Of a DNA stretch of 44,358 nt, positions 40,460 to 44,358 are shown one piece after another. The stretch comes from an uncultured Collinsella sp. (GTDB taxonomy: Bacteria > Actinomycetota > Coriobacteriia > Coriobacteriales > Coriobacteriaceae). The notes beneath the pieces are model-generated. The model worked only from the letters and a program-made list of their open reading frames with translations. It was not told where the DNA came from and did no database searches. Positions within the stretch are counted from its first letter, which is position 1. The number at the start of each line of letters is the position of its first letter. The stretch lies in assembly GCA_900546455.1 (NCBI GenBank), contig URCS01000010.1:1-44358 (forward strand), read 5' to 3'. Made by a program: the position numbers and the translations under genes.

Positions 40460-41587
40460 ATGACGACTTCTTATAAAACGATGGTGGTAAAGATCGGTTC
40501 GTCCACGGTGGTGGGTGCCGATGGCAAGGTCAACCGCGCCTTTATCGGCGGACTTGCCGATCAGGCCGCAGCGCTGCGCAAGCTCGGCTGGCGTCTGGTC
40601 GTGGTGAGCTCGGGCGCTATCGCCTGTGGCTATCCCGTGTTGGGCTTCGACCGCAAGCCGGTCGGCGACCTTCCGAGCCTGCAGGCTTGCGCCTCGGCTG
40701 GTCAGTGCATCATCTCGTCGGCCTACGACGAGGAGTTCCATGCGCGCGACCTGCTCACCTCGCTCGTGCTGCTCACGCGCCACGATACGGCCCGCCGCAC
40801 GTCCTACCTGCACGCGCGCGACGCCCTGCTGCGCCTCGTGGAGCTTGGCGTGGTGCCGGTCGTCAACGAGAACGATACCGTTACCGTCGATGAGATCAAG
40901 TTCGGCGACAACGACACACTGGCGGCGCTTGTGAGCTGCCTGGTTTCTGCCGATCTGTGCGTGACGCTCTCGGACATCGATGGCCTCTATACTGCCAATC
41001 CGCATGAGGACCCCACGGCCGAGTTTGTTCCTGTCGTGCATAAGATCGATGCCAAGATTATTGCCTCGGCGGGCGATTCTTCCACATCGGTGGGCACGGG
41101 CGGCATGATTACCAAGATTCGCGCGAGCCGCATCCTGATGACGGCGGGCATTCAGAGCGTGATTTGCTCGGGCGAGGAGCCCGATGCGCTCGTGCGCCTA
41201 GCCCGCGGCGAGAGCGTGGGCACGCTGTTCGATCCGCCGGCGGAGCGTCTGGACATCGCACCCCGCAAGTTGTGGATCGCGCTGGGTGACAAGGCACATG
41301 GCTCGGTAACGGTTGACGACGGTGCCGCGAAGGCGCTGGTCAGCCGTGGCTCTTCCCTGCTTGCGGTGGGTATTCGCGAGGTCGATGGCCAGTTTGCCGA
41401 GGGCGATGTGCTCGATGTGTGCGATCCGAATGGTATGGTCGTCGCCCGCGGTATCGCCGAGGCCGATTCGGACGTGCTGGAACTTGCTGCCGGTCGCCGC
41501 CAAGACCAGATTGCCAACAACCGCCTGCTGGCAGACCTGGCCGAGAAGCCGGCGATACACAGGGATAACTTGATCGTATTTGCATAA
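40460..41587 (+). CDS. proB: glutamate 5-kinase
   Basis: A 375-aa kinase for the first step of proline synthesis, made of an amino-acid-kinase domain (residues ~1-260) and a C-terminal PUA domain (~280-365). Marks are VVKIGSSTVV, VVVSSGAIACG, VPVVNENDTVTVDEIKFGDND, LSDIDGLYTANP and GTGGMITKIRAS. The PUA domain starts near PRKLWIALGDK. The ribosome site (TTGGTTTG) is weak, but ATG 40460 gives the family N-terminus. proA would be the partner; its first codons are at 43218, beyond a convergently oriented hydrolase gene. Confidence 0.95.
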   Translation: MTTSYKTMVVKIGSSTVVGADGKVNRAFIGGLADQAAALRKLGWRLVVVSSGAIACGYPVLGFDRKPVGDLPSLQACASAGQCIISSAYDEEFHARDLLTSLVLLTRHDTARRTSYLHARDALLRLVELGVVPVVNENDTVTVDEIKFGDNDTLAALVSCLVSADLCVTLSDIDGLYTANPHEDPTAEFVPVVHKIDAKIIASAGDSSTSVGTGGMITKIRASRILMTAGIQSVICSGEEPDALVRLARGESVGTLFDPPAERLDIAPRKLWIALGDKAHGSVTVDDGAAKALVSRGSSLLAVGIREVDGQFAEGDVLDVCDPNGMVVARGIAEADSDVLELAAGRRQDQIANNRLLADLAEKPAIHRDNLIVFA

Positions 41588-41588
41588 A

Positions 41589-41630
41589 GAAAGACAGCAC
41601 TGCGGATCGTTTCCCGCAGCGCTGTCTTTC
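41589..41630 (+). terminator. proB terminator (probably bidirectional)
   Basis: A two-part stem: GAAAGACAGC (41589-41598) with GCTGTCTTTC (41621-41630), and inside it CTGCGG (41600-41605) with CCGCAG (41614-41619). Symmetric enough to end transcripts from both proB and the convergent hydrolase gene. Confidence 0.88.
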
Positions 41631-41633
41631 TCG

Positions 41634-41690
41634 TGCCGGCACTTGGGGACGTTCCTTTTGTGCCGGCAGGTGGGGACACTCCTTTGTTAG
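41634..41690. repeat. GGGACGTTCC-type repeat, cluster 2
   Basis: A shorter relative of the region after lctP: GTGCCGGCACTTGGGGACGT, then TCCTTTTGTGCCGGCA, then GTGGGGACACTCCTTTG. It holds the same GTGCCGGCA and GGGGACRYTCCT motifs, directly after the proB terminator and ending at the 3' end of the convergent hydrolase gene. Confidence 0.75.
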
Positions 41691-43105
41691 AAGATCCGGC
41701 GCAGGTCTCCGCGGTTGAGTGCTTCGTCGAAGAGGTGCTTGAACACCACGCCGCCGTGCAGGCCGTCGTGCTCGAACTCGTTGGTCACCCAGGCATGCGA
41801 GTTGCCCACGCGGCTGAGCGTATCGAGCTGCAGGCCCGAATCCACGTACATGTCGTCGAAATACACCGCGGCCTGGAGCGGAACTTCGTTGCAGGCCAGG
41901 CGCTGCGGGTCGTAGATCTTGTCCCAGCTGGTGTCTTCCATCAGCAGGTCCATGGCGGGCTTAAACGGCTTAAGCTCGGGCATCTGCTCAAACATCCACG
42001 GGAACATGGCCTCGCCGGTAAACATGAGCGGGCGTGCGAGCGTGTCGAACTCGGCGCGGTGCGCCTTCTCTTCAGCCGCGGCCCAGCCAATGGGCATAGT
42101 GTCGCCGTCGGCGTATATGAACTCCTGCAGCGTCCAGTACAGCGGATTCGTGCGCGTGTTGGTGCGCTCGAAGGCGCGCATCAAAAAGCTGTCGGATACC
42201 GAGGAGCCGCAGGTCAGCGTGCCGTCGCCGTCAACAAAAGCGTGATCGATAATCCAATGCATGCGCTCAAAGCTCGGCTTCATGCCAAAGTCGCTGCCCA
42301 TGAGCTGTAGACGCTCGACCGTCATCGGCGAGCCGTCGGGCAGCACGGGCTTCTGAGCCTCGAGCGCATCGGCCAGGGCTGCCACGCGCTCGACGTCAGC
42401 GGGATAGCGGTCATAATACTGCTGCGTCTTGGCGGCCATGCGCGGGAAGGTGTGCGCGTAGACCTCGCTTGCGCTCGCCGGTACGTGGGGGATGCCGCCG
42501 CAGGTAAAGCTCGCCGCCACGCCCTTGGGGAAGAGCGACAGGTAGCTCAGCGTCAAAAAACCGCCGTAGCTTTGGCCGAGCGTGACCCACGGCTTGCCGC
42601 CAAAGCCCACTAGGCGCAGGTACTCAAAATCGCGCACGATGGAGCTGGCGAGGTGGCGCTTGAGGAAGTCCGCCTGCGAGCGTGCTGTATCGGCGCCGGC
42701 GGCCGTTGCGCGATCACCCAGTGCCTTGATCGTGCGTCCGTCCACGCAGCTACTGCGTCCGGTGCCGCGCTGGTCGGGAAGGACCACGCGGAAGTGCTTG
42801 ACGGCCTCCTCGATCCAGCCGTCGCTTGTGGGCGACAGCGGACGTGGGCTCTCGCCGCCGGGGCCGCCCTGCAAAAACAGGAGCAGCGGCAGATCGTCGT
42901 TGATGCGGTCGGGCGCGCAAACCACGCGGTAGAAGAGCTTGATGCTCTCGGGCGCGCCGGCGATTGGTGCCGGCATAGCGCCGCGGCGCATGGTGCTGCC
43001 GACGGCCAGGAGCATCGGCTCCAGGCCGCGCCAGTCAAGGGGGACGTCGATGCTGTGGTCCTCGACGTAAAGGCCGGGGACGTGGTACGAAGTGATGAGG
43101 GCCAT
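41687..43105 (-). CDS. alpha/beta hydrolase, proline iminopeptidase-like (S33)
   Basis: A 472-aa hydrolase. The N-terminal half holds LLLFLQGGPGGESPRP (oxyanion region), VVLPDQRGTGRSS, as in proline iminopeptidases, and the nucleophile elbow TLGQSYGGFL (G-x-S-x-G). A cap domain follows, and a late His lies in GNSHAWVTNEFEHDG. Likely removes N-terminal Pro or similar residues from peptides in the cytoplasm, as there is no signal peptide. ATG 43105 with GGAAG upstream gives MALITSYHVPGLYVEDH, a normal start; the open frame 27 codons further is not coding-like. It lies between proB and proA on the opposite strand. Confidence 0.9.
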   Translation of the reverse strand: MALITSYHVPGLYVEDHSIDVPLDWRGLEPMLLAVGSTMRRGAMPAPIAGAPESIKLFYRVVCAPDRINDDLPLLLFLQGGPGGESPRPLSPTSDGWIEEAVKHFRVVLPDQRGTGRSSCVDGRTIKALGDRATAAGADTARSQADFLKRHLASSIVRDFEYLRLVGFGGKPWVTLGQSYGGFLTLSYLSLFPKGVAASFTCGGIPHVPASASEVYAHTFPRMAAKTQQYYDRYPADVERVAALADALEAQKPVLPDGSPMTVERLQLMGSDFGMKPSFERMHWIIDHAFVDGDGTLTCGSSVSDSFLMRAFERTNTRTNPLYWTLQEFIYADGDTMPIGWAAAEEKAHRAEFDTLARPLMFTGEAMFPWMFEQMPELKPFKPAMDLLMEDTSWDKIYDPQRLACNEVPLQAAVYFDDMYVDSGLQLDTLSRVGNSHAWVTNEFEHDGLHGGVVFKHLFDEALNRGDLRRIF

Positions 43106-43217
43106 GTGAGTCTTCCGTTCGTTGCGGTGTTTCGGGTTGACCAATTCTACCGCCGCGGGCGAGGCCATGCGCAAATCGGCTACCATGGTTGCAAACTTCT
43201 AGGAGAAAGGGCCGCCC

Positions 43218-43268
43218 ATGTCGGTCGATATAGCCACGTATGTCCACGATCTTGCCGTTGCCGCCAAG
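43218..43268 (+). CDS. proA: glutamate-5-semialdehyde dehydrogenase, first ~17 codons only
   Basis: AGGAGAAAGG followed by ATG 43218 gives MSVDIATYVHDLAVAAK, which fits the N-terminus of ProA (y-V-x-x-L-A-x-x-A-K), the enzyme after ProB in proline synthesis. After A-A-K the frame turns into the antisense of an unrelated lipoprotein gene, so the gene is cut by an assembly junction, not by biology. The identification rests on 17 residues plus the nearby proB. Confidence 0.6.
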
Positions 43269-43796
43269 GTGCTCAACAAGGGCAGAGGCAGCAGTCGCCG
43301 CGATGTCGTAGTACTGCACGCCGACATAGGTGACATAGTCCCCGCAGCCTTCGGCGATCTTATTGGTAACACAAATAATGGGGATCCCTGCATCATTGAT
43401 CTCCTCAATGGCAGGCGCAATTCCGCTTGCATCCGCAGGCGCGATCAGATAGACGTCGGGAGGATCCAGCAGAGACTGCTGAAGCAGCTCGATCTGTTCT
43501 TCGTTGCTGTCTGCGGTAACGGGGCAGAGAACATCCAGCTTCCAGCCGTACTCGTCGCACTGCTTCTGCACGGCGTCGGCGAGGTCGGTCCAGTAGGAGC
43601 TGCTGAGCTTCTTGACAAGCAGAACGACACGCTTGTTTTCAACGTCGCCGGAGACGGGCGCGCTGTCGCTGCTGCTGTTCGGAGCGGAGGTCGAGGGATC
43701 ATCACTGGGGGTGTTCTTGTCATTGCTGCAGCCGGCAAAGAGGCAGGCAGCAAACGCGAGGACGAGCATCAATGCGAGGATTCTTCTGATCTTCAT
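43249..43796 (-). CDS. sugar-type ABC substrate-binding lipoprotein, truncated (foreign contig part)
   Basis: The N-terminal ~182 residues of a periplasmic-binding-protein type lipoprotein (RbsB-like). Positively charged start, hydrophobic stretch and lipobox L-F-A-G-C23; then a Ser/Asp/Pro-rich linker; then VVLLVKKLSSSYWTDLADAV, IELLQQSLLDPPDVYLIAPAD, AIEEINDAGIPIICVTN and DIAATAASALVEHLGGNGKI. The rest of the protein is missing. Further minus-strand codons are antisense to proA and the hydrolase leader. AAAGGAGAG site before ATG 43796. Style and codon use suggest Clostridia. Confidence 0.8.
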
Positions 43797-43911
43797 TTTC
43801 GTTCTCTCCTTTGGTTTTTGTTTTCTTTATTATAAGCTCTGCTTCAACGGTCAGAGCCTATGTACCGGGGATCGTGCATAGCGGCGCAGCTATGCTGCGT
43901 TGTGGTTTGCA

Positions 43912-44025
43912 TTACACGTGGATAACGACCTTCATCACACCGTCACGGCGGTTTTCAAAAACCGCGCGAGCGTTTTTGAAGGAAGAACACACTGCGCATT
44001 GAGATTCGTCTGCACATGAATTCAC
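43912..44025 (-). CDS. possible 37-aa ORF (alcohol-dehydrogenase-like tail)
   Basis: A GTG start overlaps the coaX stop (GTGA, 44022-44025) and the frame runs 37 codons to TAA 43912-43914. The last ~20 residues (NARAVFENRRDGVMKVVIHV) look like the C-terminal end of zinc-type alcohol or sorbitol dehydrogenases. It may be a decayed gene remnant, or chance. Confidence 0.25.
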   Translation of the reverse strand: MNSCADESQCAVCSSFKNARAVFENRRDGVMKVVIHV

Positions 44026-44358
44026 TTCTCTCTGCGGTTATTTTCATAGAGGATAGATAGACCCTTCAGAAGAAGGTCACGGTCGTATTCGATTCTGCGG
44101 CGGCACATTGGAAGGACAAAGCGCGCAATGCCGCCTGTTGCAACGACAGTCACGCCGCCGCCGAGTTCTTCCTCCATCCGGTCGATCATGCCGTCGACCA
44201 TACAGGCGGAGCCGAGCATCACGCCGCTGCGCATGGCGTCAACGGTATTTTTACCGATGGCCTTTTTCGGGCTTTCCAGACTGATGGCAGGCAGCTGCGC
44301 CGTGCGTGTAGAGAGCGACTCGGCAGAGAGTTTCGGACCGGGGCTGATGCAGCCGCCG
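44022..44358 (-). CDS. coaX: type III pantothenate kinase, C-terminal part
   Basis: The last 111 residues of CoaX, the first enzyme of coenzyme A synthesis, running in from the contig end. Marks are G-G-x-I-x-P-G near the edge, L-P-A-I-S-L, IGKNTVDAMRSGVMLGSACMVDGMI, and VVATGGIARFVLP. It belongs to the foreign, Clostridia-like part of the contig. Enzymes of this type are not inhibited by CoA feedback. Confidence 0.88.
   Translation of the reverse strand, partial: GGCISPGPKLSAESLSTRTAQLPAISLESPKKAIGKNTVDAMRSGVMLGSACMVDGMIDRMEEELGGGVTVVATGGIARFVLPMCRRRIEYDRDLLLKGLSILYENNRREK

Noticed and set aside
43218..43835. 205-aa plus-strand frame starting at the proA ATG
   Set aside because: Only the first 17 codons are proA; the rest is antisense to the lipoprotein after the chimeric junction.
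43797..44021. Full alcohol dehydrogenase gene between coaX and the lipoprotein
   Set aside because: Only about 20 tail-like residues can be read; upstream codons belong to coaX in another frame.

Overview
The window is a high-G+C contig whose gene content and codon use point to a gut Coriobacteriia member, most likely Collinsella or a close relative. This is an inference from protein flavour, strong GGAGG-type ribosome sites and intergenic repeat families; no 16S is present. It is almost certainly metagenome-assembled. Bases 1-30 are an Illumina sequencing adapter. From about 43.25 kb onward the sequence switches to a different, Clostridia-like organism at a short homology inside proA. Only about 31-43250 should be read as one genome.

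Layout. 31-5401 (mostly minus): serine biosynthesis (serC, serA), an M20 metallopeptidase and the start of a DUF1015 gene, with a divergent AbiEi/DUF559-like gene. 5534-5745: a broken Phd/YefM/RelB-type antitoxin gene with its operator-like palindrome. 6013-22157 (plus): a complete type 1 BREX anti-phage island in the order brxA, brxB, brxC, pglX (5' part), an AT-rich HEPN-RNase-like gene, pglX (3' part), pglZ, brxL, followed by two unrecognised genes with strong ribosome sites. 22158-43217: ordinary chromosomal genes: a K+/H+-type antiporter with a C-terminal regulatory region, a Ser/Thr-type phosphatase, a polysaccharide flippase, lactate permease, ATP-type PEP carboxykinase, a B3/B4-domain protein behind a structured leader, MarR, DegV, an MGMT-like protein, trpS, a TagO/WecA-type transferase, a PflA-like radical SAM protein, tRNA-Ala(CGC), a tail-anchored coiled-coil protein, pncB, proB, an alpha/beta hydrolase and the first codons of proA. 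43249-44358: foreign sequence with a truncated sugar-binding-type lipoprotein, a 37-codon ORF and the 3' part of coaX.

The most interesting system is the BREX island. Three things are unusual. (i) pglX is divided at an inter-domain position into an 828-aa methyltransferase part and a 322-aa C-terminal part. An AT-rich HEPN-type gene (R-N-S-L-A-H motif) is nested between them, in the same reading frame as the first part and separated from it by a single TAG. This recalls the anticodon nuclease PrrC, which is embedded in a type I restriction-modification locus. (ii) A run of ten G lies exactly at the start of brxA. The best-placed ribosome site and GTG lie upstream of the run and are out of frame by one base in this assembly, which suggests phase variation of the first BREX gene. 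(iii) Two unrecognised genes trail brxL.

The second theme is intergenic repeats. Four copies of a CCACCACAAAGG palindrome, each with the same nine-base loop up to orientation and one base-variant copy, follow four consecutive genes between 30.8 and 33.8 kb. Palindromes with a GGGACGTTCC core follow lctP and proB. A roughly 310-base composite element with an internal 18-base inverted repeat occurs twice, each time filling the gap between the ends of two convergent genes. A hairpin with a conserved CTGGGACG loop and a compensated stem occurs in one of these elements and again before the tRNA. No transposase is present in the window, so any mobility would have to be supplied in trans.
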